A stretch of 64,000 nucleotides of DNA from Pontibacter sp. G13 (GTDB lineage: Bacteria; Bacteroidota; Bacteroidia; J057). The stretch spans positions 5,704,001-5,768,000 of the forward strand of contig NZ_CP134696.1 in assembly GCF_031851795.1 (NCBI RefSeq), given 5' to 3'. Below, piece after piece: positions 43,144 through 51,583 of the stretch; position 1 is the stretch's first letter; each line of letters begins with the position of its first letter. The notes under the pieces are model-generated. The model was not told where the DNA came from, did not search any database, and saw only the letters and a list, made by a program, of their open reading frames with translations. A program made the translations under genes and the position numbers.

Positions 43144-44125
43144 ACGGACCATTTTCCTCGGCCTTACCAACCTGCAAGCGCTGTAGGCGCGATACCTCAC
43201 AGACAAGGGTTTCAACCCTTGATCTGCATTTTTGCGGGATGACGCAATTTTTTTTCGCGTGGCGTTCATGCTCGCGCTCGGGAGATTCCCGATCGGGCCC
43301 ATCGCATGGGCCGGGGTTATTGCCGTCGAGAATGACGAGCGAGCCTTGGGTATCGGTAACCGTTTTCCTCGGCCTTACCAACCTGCAAGCGCTGTAGGCG
43401 CGATACCTCACAGACAGGTTTCAACCCTTGACCTACTGCACAGGATAGGGCCGGATTTCGGAAAGTGGATGGGCCCACCACCGCTTTAGCTGAGCCGGAT
43501 TTCGGAAAGCGGACTGGCCCACCACCTCTTTTGCTGAGCCGGATTTCGGGAAGTGCCCGGCCCGTGGGTAATCCGGCTCCCGCTGAGGCGGATTTCGGCA
43601 AGTGTCCGGCCTGTGGGTAATCCGGCTCCTACGGACCATTTTCCTAAGCCTTACCAACCTGCAAGCGCTGTAGGCGCGATACCTCACAGCCAAGGGTTTC
43701 AACCCTTGATCTGCATTTTTGCGGGATGACGCAATTTTTATCGCGTGGCGTTCATGCTCGCGCTCGGGAGATTCCCGATCGGCGCCATCGCATGGGCCGG
43801 GGTTATTGCCGTCGAGAATGACGAGCGAGCCTTGGGCATCGATAACCATTTTTTCCGGTCCTACCAACCTGCAAGCGCTGTAGGCGCGATACCTCACAGG
43901 GTTTCAACCCTTGATCTGCATTTTTGCGGGATGACGCAATTTTTATCGCGTGGCGTTCATGCTCGCGCTCGGGAGATTCCCGATCGGCGCCATCGCATGG
44001 GCCGGGGTTATTGCCGTCGAGAATGACGAGCGAGCCTTGGGTATCGATAACCATTTTTTCCGGCCTTACCAACCTGCAAGCGCTGTAGGCGCGGTACCTC
44101 ACAGGCAAGGGTTTCAACCCTTGAC
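43144..44125 (+). repeat. ~210-bp tandem repeat, family C, with an inserted 44-bp array
   Basis: Copies of CAAGCGCTGTAGGCGCG start at 43175, 43386, 43662, 43872 and 44077 (spacings 211, 276, 210, 205). Each unit holds the CAAGGGTT-TC-AACCCTTG hairpin, a GCGGGATGACGCAATTTTT segment, and CGCTCGGGAGATTCCCGATCGG. The 276 spacing is due to a family B array (43449-43632) inside. The array ends at the stop codon of the COG0523 gene. Confidence 0.92.
43449..43632 (+). repeat. 44-bp repeat family B (B3) inside the family C array
   Basis: Units at 43489 and 43533 (44 bp apart) plus a partial leading unit and the terminal GTGGGTAATCCGGCTCC unit. Confidence 0.85.
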
Positions 44126-45349
44126 CTACTGCACAGGATAGGCGCGCTGGACGGGCCAATCATCGTGGTAGCCGTCTTTCCATAGTCCGGAAGCGAGTTC
44201 CTTGTCCGTGGCGAGGCATTTGTCGAGATCAGCACGGATTTGCTCCTCGTCCATGTCTTGACCGATGAATACGAGTTCGTTTTTGCGGTCTGCGAATTCC
44301 TTGTCCCAGCCCTTCTCGATTTCCTTTTGATTCTCGATGAAGGATAGGTACTGGATACGCTTTCCAAACGGCATGCTACTCCACCAAACGCCCGCGCTAT
44401 CAGCTCTCAATGAGCCGCCAGCTTGACTCCAGACCAATGCCTGGCCGGGACGGGAAGCCAACCAAAATAGCCCTTTGCTTCGGATGATCGAGGTAGGAAA
44501 TTTCTTTTCGACGTATTTCCAAAATCGCACAGGGTCAAATGGCTTTTTGGTGCGGTAGACAAATGAGCCGATCCCATATTCCTCCGTTTCTGGTGTGTGC
44601 TCGCCTTTGTTGAGTTCTTCAATCCAACCCGCACTTTGCTCGGCCTCCTCAAAATTAAACAACCCCGTGTTGAGGATTTCTTTGGGGGCCACTTTGCTGA
44701 AGGTGGATTCGACGATTTTTGCGCCCGGATTGAGCTTTTGGATAGCTGCCTTCAAGATGCCCAAATGCTCTTCAGTGACGAGGTCTGTTTTATTGAGGAT
44801 GATGACATTGGCAAATTCCACCTGATCGGTGAGCAGATTGACGATGGTACGGAAATCTCCCTCCATGTCCGTGAGCGAACGATCCATCAAGGTTTCCGGG
44901 CTGCCAAAGTCCTTGAAGAAATTGTAGGAATCCACCACCGTGACCATCGTGTCAATGTAGCTGAAGCGAGACAGATCAATTCCACTGGCTTCATCCACAA
45001 ATGAGAAGGTCTGGGCGACAGGGACAGGTTCGCTGATTCCTGTGCTTTCTATCAGCAAATAGTCAAATCGGTCTTCCTTGGCAAGGCGTTCCACTTCGAC
45101 CATCAAGTCTTCCCTGAGTGTGCAGCAGATGCAGCCATTGCTCATTTCCACCAGTTTCTCCTCGGTCCGAGAGAGGGTGTTTTCGCCTTTGACCAACTCC
45201 GCATCGACATTGACTTCGCTCATGTCATTGACGATTACGGCTACTTTCAGGCCTTCTTTGTTGTGAAGGATGTGGTTGAGCAAGGTGGTTTTTCCTGCTC
45301 CTAAAAATCCACTGAGTACAGTTACCGGCAGTTTGTTTGCGATGCCCAT
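44126..45349 (-). CDS. COG0523 (CobW/ZNG1-type) metallochaperone GTPase
   Basis: 407 residues. G3E GTPase marks: Walker [10 protein letters not shown] (14-22), the metal-binding CICC (73-76) in [25 protein letters not shown], and NKTD. The C-terminal CobW_C domain follows ([22 protein letters not shown] ... [25 protein letters not shown]). COG0523 proteins deliver zinc or other metals to client enzymes. A perfect palindrome overlaps its promoter, which fits zinc (Zur) control. It is the only gene between two direct copies of a mosaic repeat, and its last codons are duplicated inside the downstream repeat. Confidence 0.93.
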   Translation of the reverse strand: MGIANKLPVTVLSGFLGAGKTTLLNHILHNKEGLKVAVIVNDMSEVNVDAELVKGENTLSRTEEKLVEMSNGCICCTLREDLMVEVERLAKEDRFDYLLIESTGISEPVPVAQTFSFVDEASGIDLSRFSYIDTMVTVVDSYNFFKDFGSPETLMDRSLTDMEGDFRTIVNLLTDQVEFANVIILNKTDLVTEEHLGILKAAIQKLNPGAKIVESTFSKVAPKEILNTGLFNFEEAEQSAGWIEELNKGEHTPETEEYGIGSFVYRTKKPFDPVRFWKYVEKKFPTSIIRSKGLFWLASRPGQALVWSQAGGSLRADSAGVWWSSMPFGKRIQYLSFIENQKEIEKGWDKEFADRKNELVFIGQDMDEEQIRADLDKCLATDKELASGLWKDGYHDDWPVQRAYPVQ

Positions 45350-45383
45350 GCGTCTTGTTTGGGATGGAAGAATGAATGAAAAT

Positions 45384-45414
45384 CAAATCTAATGCAAGTA
45401 TGTTGTAAATGCAA
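45384..45414 (-). promoter_or_regulatory. promoter of the COG0523 gene
   Basis: On the minus strand TTG (45414-45412), 20 bases, TAGATTTG (45391-45384): a good Bacteroidota promoter 35 bases upstream of the start at 45349. Confidence 0.7.
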
Positions 45415-45427
45415 CTTTGTTGCATTT
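45407..45427. promoter_or_regulatory. 9-3-9 palindromic operator, Zur-site candidate
   Basis: AAATGCAAC, three T, then GTTGCATTT: a perfect palindrome covering the -33 box of the COG0523 promoter. Its size, AT-rich ends and position match Fur-family (Zur) sites, which often control COG0523 genes. The regulator gene is not in the window, so Zur is an inference. Confidence 0.65.
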
Positions 45428-45504
45428 GTGGTGTGGGATTTTGCATCAAGACTCAAGATCTGGGCGCTTTCAGGTTGGATAAGGTCGGTTTGGAGGATAG
45501 TGAT

Positions 45505-45727
45505 TTTGGGCGATCCCGGCGTGCTTGGCAGATATTCCACTCTCGGGTTGGGAGCCGCCGGGCAGGGCTGTTCCAGGGGTCCGCTGGCGCTCCCGTCCTC
45601 GGGAGATAACCACTTGACAGAAGGATTGAGTCAGAACCAAACTTTCCTGTCCAGAAATAGCCAGCGGCCTCGGACCTCGCTGACGCTCGCCCTTCCCATC
45701 CCGATCGCCGCCCCAGGCCATCCGCAC
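45505..45727 (-). repeat. family A element, copy A8 (start of right direct repeat)
   Basis: Same orientation as A7, with about 155 identical consecutive bases. It starts 91 bp upstream of the -33 box of the COG0523 gene, beyond its promoter. Confidence 0.9.
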
Positions 45728-45787
45728 ATTTCAAGAAAGAACGAGGCTGAGCAATTTCGACAAATGCGCCGACCCTAGAGCTCTTGT

Positions 45788-45969
45788 GACGAGCCGGATC
45801 TCGGCTGGTGCATTGGCCCACCACCTCTTTTGTTGAGCCGGATTTCGGAAAGTGGACTGGCCCACCACCTCTTTTGCTGAGCCGGATTTCGGAAAGTGGA
45901 CTGGCCCACCACCTCTTTTGCTGAGCCGGATTTCGGCAAGTGCCCGGCCCGTGGGTAATCCGGCTCCCG
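45788..45969 (+). repeat. 44-bp repeat family B (B4)
   Basis: Units start at 45788, 45832, 45876 and 45920, an exact 44-bp period, followed by the usual terminal GTGGGTAATCCGGCTCC. Confidence 0.92.
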
Positions 45970-46262
45970 CGGTAACCGTTTTCCACGGCCTTGACAACCT
46001 GCAAGCGCTGTAGGCGCGGAACCTCACAGCCAAGGGTTTCAACCCTTGATCTGCATTTTTGCGGGATGACGCAATTTTTATCGCGTGGCGTTCATGCTCG
46101 CGCTCGGGAGATTCCCGATCGGCGCCATCGCAGGGGCCAGGGCTATTGCCGTCGGGAATGACGAGCGAGTCTTGAGTATCGGTAACCATTTTCCTCAGCC
46201 TTGCCAACCTACTAGCGCTGTAGGCGCGGTACCTCACAGCCAAGGGTTTCAACCCTTGACCC
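45970..46262 (+). repeat. family C repeat, right copy
   Basis: Cores at 46002 and 46212 (210 bp apart), each followed by the CAAGGGTT-TC-AACCCTTG hairpin. Order A-B-C is the same as in 42.8-44.1 kb. Confidence 0.9.
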
Positions 46263-46303
46263 ATTTGTGGGTAATCCGGCACAATCAATCAAAACCCCAA
46301 ATA

Positions 46304-46338
46304 GAAAACAGCAATCATCTCCGAAGAAATGATTGCTG
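46304..46338 (-). terminator. intrinsic terminator of the DUF697 gene
   Basis: CAGCAATCAT (46309-46318) and ATGATTGCTG (46329-46338) form a perfect 10-bp stem; the minus strand continues with TTTTCTATTT. It lies 26 bp after the stop. Confidence 0.8.
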
Positions 46339-46363
46339 TATGGTGTGATCAACCGTTTTGGCC

Positions 46364-47017
46364 CTAAGATTGGGGTTTGTCTTCCTCATCGCTTGGGTCG
46401 CTTTCGGGTGATGCTGGGGATTCCACCGTGGGGGTCGATTCCTCGGCAGGGGGATCTTCCGTTTCCGAAACAGGTGTATCTGCGGAATCTGAAGCTGCTA
46501 CTGGAGATTCTTCCGCTGGGGCTTCTTCATCTGCGATCGTCACTTCCTGAGCCTCCTGCTCTTGGGCGTCAGCCTCTTCCTTCCACTGCTTGGCGCGGAA
46601 CTTTCCTTCCTCGTACATCTCGTCGTAGAATCGACGATAGGAATCCGCATCAAAGTCGTGTAAAGAGCCTCCTTGCTGGACGTGATGCACAAACACCTGT
46701 CCCAAAGCAAAGGTCGCTGCCCCGGTCAAAGTCACCGATGATACGGCCCCAAGTATGGTCCCGACTCCCGGGAGTGCCTTGATGAGGGATGCTCCGACAC
46801 GAGCCACGACATTGCCTGTAAGCGCTCCGATAATTGCGCGGGTAACATCTTCTCGGTATTCGAGGTTGAATTCTCTAGATAGCGCTTTGACCATCTCCAC
46901 CTGAATCGCGGTGGTGGCAACGAGGTCCGCAACAGGAACCGGGATCAGACTGGTCCCCATGCTGTAGAGGACGTATTTGCGGATGGTTTCGTCTGCTGTC
47001 TGGATTGAATTGTTCAT
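46364..47017 (-). CDS. DUF697-like membrane-associated protein with acidic tail
   Basis: 217 residues. The first ~125 match the helical DUF697/YcjF-type domain (KYVLYSMGTSLIPVPVADLVATTAIQVEMVKALSREF ... VGASLIKALPGVGTILGAVSSVTLTGAATFALGQVFVHH), with hydrophobic stretches that probably dip into the membrane. The last ~75 residues are low-complexity Glu, Pro, Ser and Ala, likely disordered. In other bacteria this domain is often fused to or next to a small GTPase; none is adjacent here. It diverges from the EEP-fold lipoprotein gene across an 89-bp gap. Confidence 0.78.
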   Translation of the reverse strand: MNNSIQTADETIRKYVLYSMGTSLIPVPVADLVATTAIQVEMVKALSREFNLEYREDVTRAIIGALTGNVVARVGASLIKALPGVGTILGAVSSVTLTGAATFALGQVFVHHVQQGGSLHDFDADSYRRFYDEMYEEGKFRAKQWKEEADAQEQEAQEVTIADEEAPAEESPVAASDSADTPVSETEDPPAEESTPTVESPASPESDPSDEEDKPQS

Positions 47018-47106
47018 GTGATCAACTTAGGTGAATGACCAATTTGAAACCCAAGGAGGGCAAACCCACAGTAAAGGATGGGGAGTGGTCCTGTTTTTTC
47101 GCAAAA

Positions 47107-48144
47107 ATGACCGGATGGGTTTTCCTGTCTCTGGTGCTACTTGGCTGTGAATCTACCGAGGAGTCTGACATAGAGCGCAATTATCACAGGCTCGGCTTCT
47201 ACAATGTCGAGGTCTTGGTGGACCCATTCGATGATCCGCTGTTTCAGGAACAGATGTATCAAGGCGAGCATGAAGCTGCCCGGAAAGCACGATACCAAGC
47301 CAAATTGGATCACGTCGCACAATCTATCCGGAATATGGGACCGGATGGACCGGAGCTGATTGGTTTGGCGGAAATCGAAAATGAATCAGTGCTCAAGGAT
47401 CTTGTAGAGCATCCCGTATTGAAGCACAACGGATACGAATACGTCTGGAGCGAAAGTCAATTCAGTCGCGGTCTGGAGGTGGCGTTTTTGTTCGATCCGG
47501 AGGTGTTTAGGTATGAATTTCACAAGCACATTCCGCAATTGGATACGCCCACCTGTAGAGAATTTCTTTGGGTGCACGGAATTGTAGGGGGACAGCCTAT
47601 GTCAATCATCGTGGCACAATGGCCGGGCAAGAAAGAATTGGAGAAGATCGAGAAAGGGTCGATCAGAGACGTGGCGATACGACTTCGCGAATTCATCGAT
47701 GAGGAAATTTTTTCTCTGGAGCCACACGCGCATGTCGTCATCTTGGGAGATTTCGGGGTGGACCCACACGCTCCTGCCCTGAGAAGTGCTCTAAAAGTCT
47801 CAGAGCGAGCGATCCACATGACCGAGTTCGATTTTTTCAACGCCACGGAATCCATATACGATCCCATGGCATTGGGTACCGTTTACACAGCTGGTGCATG
47901 GAAAATGTACGACCAGATCTTGGTCAGTTCCGAGATGTATCATGGAGGTGGCGGTGTAGGGATCGATTTGAAGAGCGCGGCTATTCACCTAGAAGATGAA
48001 GGCCCACAGCTTCCAGACATTGCTGGACATGGCGACAATGGTTATCCCGGATATGAGGATCATTTTCCGATCTCTATTTTGCTGGAAGTCCCCGGACGAA
48101 ATTTTCAGGAGGGTAAACCTAGAATTGAAGCGGGCATTCCCTAG
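47107..48144 (+). CDS. EEP-fold (endonuclease/exonuclease/phosphatase) lipoprotein with altered active site
   Basis: 345 residues from the ATG at 47107, which gives a lipoprotein signal with lipobox LLGC (Cys14); an ATG 72 bases upstream is possible. EEP-family marks: GFYNVEVLVDPFDDP (usually FYNVENLFDT), LIGLAEIENESVLKDLV, SRGLEVAFLFDPEVF, HVVILGDFGVDP (usually GDFND), WKMYDQILVS and GYEDHFPI. Two usual active-site Asn (ENL and GDFN) are replaced, so catalysis may be lost or changed. It would act at the outer membrane or in the periplasm. It may be a binding protein derived from a nuclease/phosphatase (inference). Confidence 0.8.
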   Translation: MTGWVFLSLVLLGCESTEESDIERNYHRLGFYNVEVLVDPFDDPLFQEQMYQGEHEAARKARYQAKLDHVAQSIRNMGPDGPELIGLAEIENESVLKDLVEHPVLKHNGYEYVWSESQFSRGLEVAFLFDPEVFRYEFHKHIPQLDTPTCREFLWVHGIVGGQPMSIIVAQWPGKKELEKIEKGSIRDVAIRLREFIDEEIFSLEPHAHVVILGDFGVDPHAPALRSALKVSERAIHMTEFDFFNATESIYDPMALGTVYTAGAWKMYDQILVSSEMYHGGGGVGIDLKSAAIHLEDEGPQLPDIAGHGDNGYPGYEDHFPISILLEVPGRNFQEGKPRIEAGIP

Positions 48145-48187
48145 CTCGAAGAGGCTTGGACAGCAGCACGAATTGGGAAGGATTGCT

Positions 48188-48195
48188 TAAATTTG
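48188..48195 (+). promoter_or_regulatory. -7 box of yaaA
   Basis: TAAATTTG 19 bases before the ATG at 48215 fits TAnnTTTG; the -33 element is not clear. Confidence 0.45.
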
Positions 48196-48214
48196 TAGGT
48201 ATAATTTTCCGAAT

Positions 48215-48994
48215 ATGCTGATTGTCATCTCTCCAGCCAAGAAACTGGATTTTTCAGAAGAAACGCGCTTTACAGACCGCTATACACAGCCCACCTTGTT
48301 GGATCACTCCGTGGAATTGGCGGGCATCCTCTCTGAAATGTCTGCTCCGGAGATTGGGGAGCTGATGCACCTCAGCGAGAATCTATCCCAGCTCAATCAC
48401 GATCGCTACCAGCAATTTGCGCCCCCATTTACCCCGCAAAATGCCAAGCAGGCGCTCCTTTCCTTCAAGGGCGATGTATTCCTCAGTTTCGATTTGGCGT
48501 CTTATGCCGACTCGGAGTTCGAATACGCGCAATCCCATCTCCGGATTTTGTCTGGACTTTATGGCTTGCTCAAGCCTTTGGATCTGATTCAGCCTTATCG
48601 TCTGGAAATGAAGACCAAGCTCAAAAACGCCCGCGGAAAGGATCTCTACAGTTTTTGGGGAAGCATCATCCGCAATGAGCTGCATTCCGCTTTGTCTGAA
48701 AGTGGCTCCGATACCCTCATTAATCTTGCCTCCAACGAGTATTTCAAATCGGTCGGTGCCAAGGAATTCTCTGGAAAGATCATCACCCCAGTATTCAAGG
48801 ACGAGAAAAACGGCGTTTTCAAGACGATCTTCCTGTATGCCAAGCAGGCACGCGGGGCCATGTGCGACTATGCCATTCAGGAAAAAGTCTCCGATCCCGA
48901 GCAATTGAAAGACTTCAAGGGAATGGGATACGCATTCCAACCAGCGGAATCTACCGATACCCAATGGGTGTTTACTCGGTCTTCCGTGAAATGA
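48215..48994 (+). CDS. yaaA: peroxide stress protein YaaA (DUF328)
   Basis: 259 residues. The family start MLIVISPAKKLDF is exact, followed by LMHLSENLSQLNHDRYQQF, GDVFLSFDLASY, HLRILSGLYGLLKPLDLIQPYRLEM, the NLASNEYFKSV segment and GAMCDYAIQEKVSDPEQLKDF. E. coli YaaA lowers free iron during H2O2 stress and binds DNA; biochemical activity is not fully defined. Length is normal. It is a single gene with a box at 48188-48195. Confidence 0.95.
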   Translation: MLIVISPAKKLDFSEETRFTDRYTQPTLLDHSVELAGILSEMSAPEIGELMHLSENLSQLNHDRYQQFAPPFTPQNAKQALLSFKGDVFLSFDLASYADSEFEYAQSHLRILSGLYGLLKPLDLIQPYRLEMKTKLKNARGKDLYSFWGSIIRNELHSALSESGSDTLINLASNEYFKSVGAKEFSGKIITPVFKDEKNGVFKTIFLYAKQARGAMCDYAIQEKVSDPEQLKDFKGMGYAFQPAESTDTQWVFTRSSVK

Positions 48995-49090
48995 TGTGGT
49001 TACCTAATAGGGCGGTTTGTCCGTTAAAATCTGGGGCTTACATCGCCAGATAATGGGACTTTTAGACCATTTGATCATCTAGATTGGGGT

Positions 49091-49126
49091 GTCCCCCCGT
49101 GGAATTACGTTGTTCCGCGGGGGGAC
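49091..49126. terminator. strong 14-bp hairpin between yaaA and comEC
   Basis: GTCCCCCCGTGGAA (49091-49104) pairs with TTCCGCGGGGGGAC (49113-49126) with one G-U pair. There is no T-run. It probably ends or protects the yaaA transcript and may also block read-through into comEC. Confidence 0.5.
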
Positions 49127-49224
49127 AAATACGTAATGGGCGGGTTGTGCCAACTGGCTGTTTTCCATCTATTTGCTTAAAATCATTCCCTCGAAACAAC
49201 GCTGTAATTTCCTTGCTTGGGGGT

Positions 49225-50796
49225 ATGGAAAAACACACCCAACACCCTTTGGTCTGGCTTGCAGGTAGTCTCGTCGTGGGCATGATCTGTGCGCGTGGTG
49301 AAAGCTGGATTTGGGGCCTGAGTAGTTTGGTCTTTTGGGGAATGCTTGTGGCGTTTCTCGTATTGGATGGTAGGCGATTCGGACAATACCACGAATGGAC
49401 TTTTGCCACTTGTGCGGTTTTGGCGGGGATGGTGTTTGGTGGCTGGATCAAACTATCCCATGACGAATCGCAAGCGCCCACGTCTCTACAATCCCTTCAT
49501 TGTGAAACGGTTCATTGCTCGGGGCATATCATCAAATCCATTCGGCCTACCCAATATGGCTATGCAGGCTGGGCAGAGATGGATGGTAGAATTGAAGCGG
49601 GGTGCCAATATGTGATTCGGAATCGGATGGTCCTGTACTTCGATTCCGGCCAAGCTCCTGATTTGTCTCAAACACAGCGGGTGTTCCTCACGGGAAAATT
49701 GAAGCCGGTAGATCCAACCACCTCTGGGTATGCCGAGTATCTCGCCAGTCAAGGGGTGACCCATACGCTCCAAGTGAAGCATTGGGAATCTGCGGGCTGG
49801 GAAATGTCTCTGAGTGCACGGTGGCAGCGATTTCGGCAGCGATATCTGGACAGACTGTCGACTCAATTTCCGCATGGAAAGACCTTCGGATTGGCAGCGG
49901 CGATGAGCCTGGGAGACAAGGAGCATCTAGCCAAGGACGCCAAAGGAGCTTTTGCGCGAGTAGGGTTGAGTCATGCGTTGGCGATCTCGGGATTACATGT
50001 CGGAATCGTGTTTTTAGTGCTGAATGCATTGCTGGGCGGTTTGGTCTATTTCCCTCATGGACATCAATGGAAATATGCCTTGGTGTTGGGGATATTGGTT
50101 GGCTATATGTGCCTGACGGGAGCAAGTCCAGCGGTGGTGAGATCGGTGCTGATGTTTGGGACGGGACTCCTCTTTCGGATCTTCCGGCTTCGATTCAAAG
50201 TCCTGAATATTGTGGCTTCCAGTGCCATCTGGCAGATGGTGATCGATCCCCATATCTTATTTGAATTGGGGTTTCAGTTGTCCTATGCTGCGGTGGTGGG
50301 AATTGTGGTAGGGTTTCCGTGGCTGAGCCAATGGATGCGTACTGGAATCAAATGGCTCGATCCTGCCTTGGATGCGTTGTCGATCAGTCTGCTTGCGACT
50401 TTGGCTACTTTACCTTGGGTGTGGATCTATTTCGGGCAATTTCCGGTGTATTTTCTTCCTGCGAATCTACTCGGCACAGTCTGGATTTTCTTGACGGTGG
50501 CCATCGGATTCCTGTGGGTCATGCTAGGCGCGATTCCCTATGTCGGGGAATGGATCGCTTGGACTTATCATGGGATGCTGGAAGGGCTTCTTTGGGGAAT
50601 AGATCTCATCGGTCGTCTTCCTTATTCACTGCTGCAGGAAGGTCAGCCTTGGCAAAAACCGCTGGGCATGATCGGTCTCCAATTGATGGTGATTGCGCTC
50701 ATTGCCGGACTTCCGAGAATCATCAGGTGGTGGCTCGAATATCGCAAAAGGTTGGCGATCCAGAGGGCCATTCGTCCCGCATTCCCCCAGAATTAG
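49225..50796 (+). CDS. comEC: ComEC/Rec2-family membrane protein without the beta-lactamase domain
   Basis: 523 residues from the ATG at 49225 (MEKHTQHPLVWLAGSLVVGM); an upstream frame is open but lacks a good start. Layout: N-terminal membrane pair, a DUF4131-like OB domain (~90-215), then the competence domain with GLAAAMSLGDKEHL, the signature HALAISGLHVGI, MCLTGASPAVVRSVLM and many helices. The C-terminal metallo-beta-lactamase domain of full ComEC is absent, as in many Bacteroidota. It would form the inner-membrane DNA channel in natural transformation. It ends 4 bp inside the convergent repressor gene. Confidence 0.92.
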   Translation: MEKHTQHPLVWLAGSLVVGMICARGESWIWGLSSLVFWGMLVAFLVLDGRRFGQYHEWTFATCAVLAGMVFGGWIKLSHDESQAPTSLQSLHCETVHCSGHIIKSIRPTQYGYAGWAEMDGRIEAGCQYVIRNRMVLYFDSGQAPDLSQTQRVFLTGKLKPVDPTTSGYAEYLASQGVTHTLQVKHWESAGWEMSLSARWQRFRQRYLDRLSTQFPHGKTFGLAAAMSLGDKEHLAKDAKGAFARVGLSHALAISGLHVGIVFLVLNALLGGLVYFPHGHQWKYALVLGILVGYMCLTGASPAVVRSVLMFGTGLLFRIFRLRFKVLNIVASSAIWQMVIDPHILFELGFQLSYAAVVGIVVGFPWLSQWMRTGIKWLDPALDALSISLLATLATLPWVWIYFGQFPVYFLPANLLGTVWIFLTVAIGFLWVMLGAIPYVGEWIAWTYHGMLEGLLWGIDLIGRLPYSLLQEGQPWQKPLGMIGLQLMVIALIAGLPRIIRWWLEYRKRLAIQRAIRPAFPQN

Positions 50797-51479
50797 TAGG
50801 GCAGTCCCTCGCAGCTATGGTAGTAGTTTTTGACTTCCCAGATTCGGAGGATATCCTGTTTGGCCACCGCATAGTCAGGAAATTCATCCTTGTCGGGATT
50901 GTCAGAGGATAGAATCACGCTGCCGTCATCTTGAGGGCTTCGCATGATGCGTTTGAGTACTCCCCCTTCGTCCTTGGTATCGACGAGATAGCGTTGGCCC
51001 ATTTTGAGGGAATGAACCGAATCCACTCGCTTACAGGTTAGGAGCGCATCTGGATGGACATGAGGAAGCATGGATTCGCCTTTTACCCGAACGACAATCA
51101 GCCCATCTGCTGCCATCTGTTGGGAGTTGCGTTCCATTTCAGCGGTGATGTCCATCGTTCCTGGAAGGCCGCCCGCTGCAATCTCGATCAATTCCACCTG
51201 ATTGAAAGCATCCATTCGGGCGTCGAAGGGAACGACCTCAGGCTGAGCTTGATCCAGCGTCTCCAAATCACGGTCAAAGAGATCGGTCCGGTCGATTCCC
51301 ATTCCGGCGATCAATTTGCGGGTGTTGTATTCAAAGGGGTGAGATTTCCCCTGTTCCCAACATTGAATGTTGGAACGTTTCAGCTCGCATTGTGTGGCCA
51401 ATTGTCCTTGGGAGATTTGGTGCTTGGCCCGGTAGTATTTGAGGTTTTTGGCTAATTGGCTGATAGCGAGATCTGACAT
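50793..51479 (-). CDS. XRE-family repressor with S24 (LexA-like) peptidase domain, R1
   Basis: 228 residues: an HTH_XRE (residues 8-65, YYRAKHQISQGQLATQCELKRSNIQCWEQGK), an acidic linker, and an S24 peptidase domain. Catalytic Ser136 (KGESMLPHVHPDALL) and Lys176 (GGVLKRI) are present, as is an Ala-Gly bond (102-103) in IAAGGLPG, the type LexA and CI-like proteins cut when RecA is activated. It may therefore be removed during DNA damage. It is the last of three related minus-strand genes and overlaps the comEC stop by 4 bp. Confidence 0.9.
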   Translation of the reverse strand: MSDLAISQLAKNLKYYRAKHQISQGQLATQCELKRSNIQCWEQGKSHPFEYNTRKLIAGMGIDRTDLFDRDLETLDQAQPEVVPFDARMDAFNQVELIEIAAGGLPGTMDITAEMERNSQQMAADGLIVVRVKGESMLPHVHPDALLTCKRVDSVHSLKMGQRYLVDTKDEGGVLKRIMRSPQDDGSVILSSDNPDKDEFPDYAVAKQDILRIWEVKNYYHSCEGLPY

Positions 51480-51583
51480 GTTGGAAACTGCTTCTGGAAG
51501 TATTTCCCGAAAAGCCGAAGTGCTGATCGGGCGGGGCGCAAGTTACCAATCATTTGGGAAATCCAGCGGTCAGGAAATGCATG

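Noticed and set aside
42792-46262. Composite transposon around the COG0523 gene
   Set aside because: No transposase, no terminal inverted repeats and no target-site duplication were found; the flanks are non-coding mosaic repeats.
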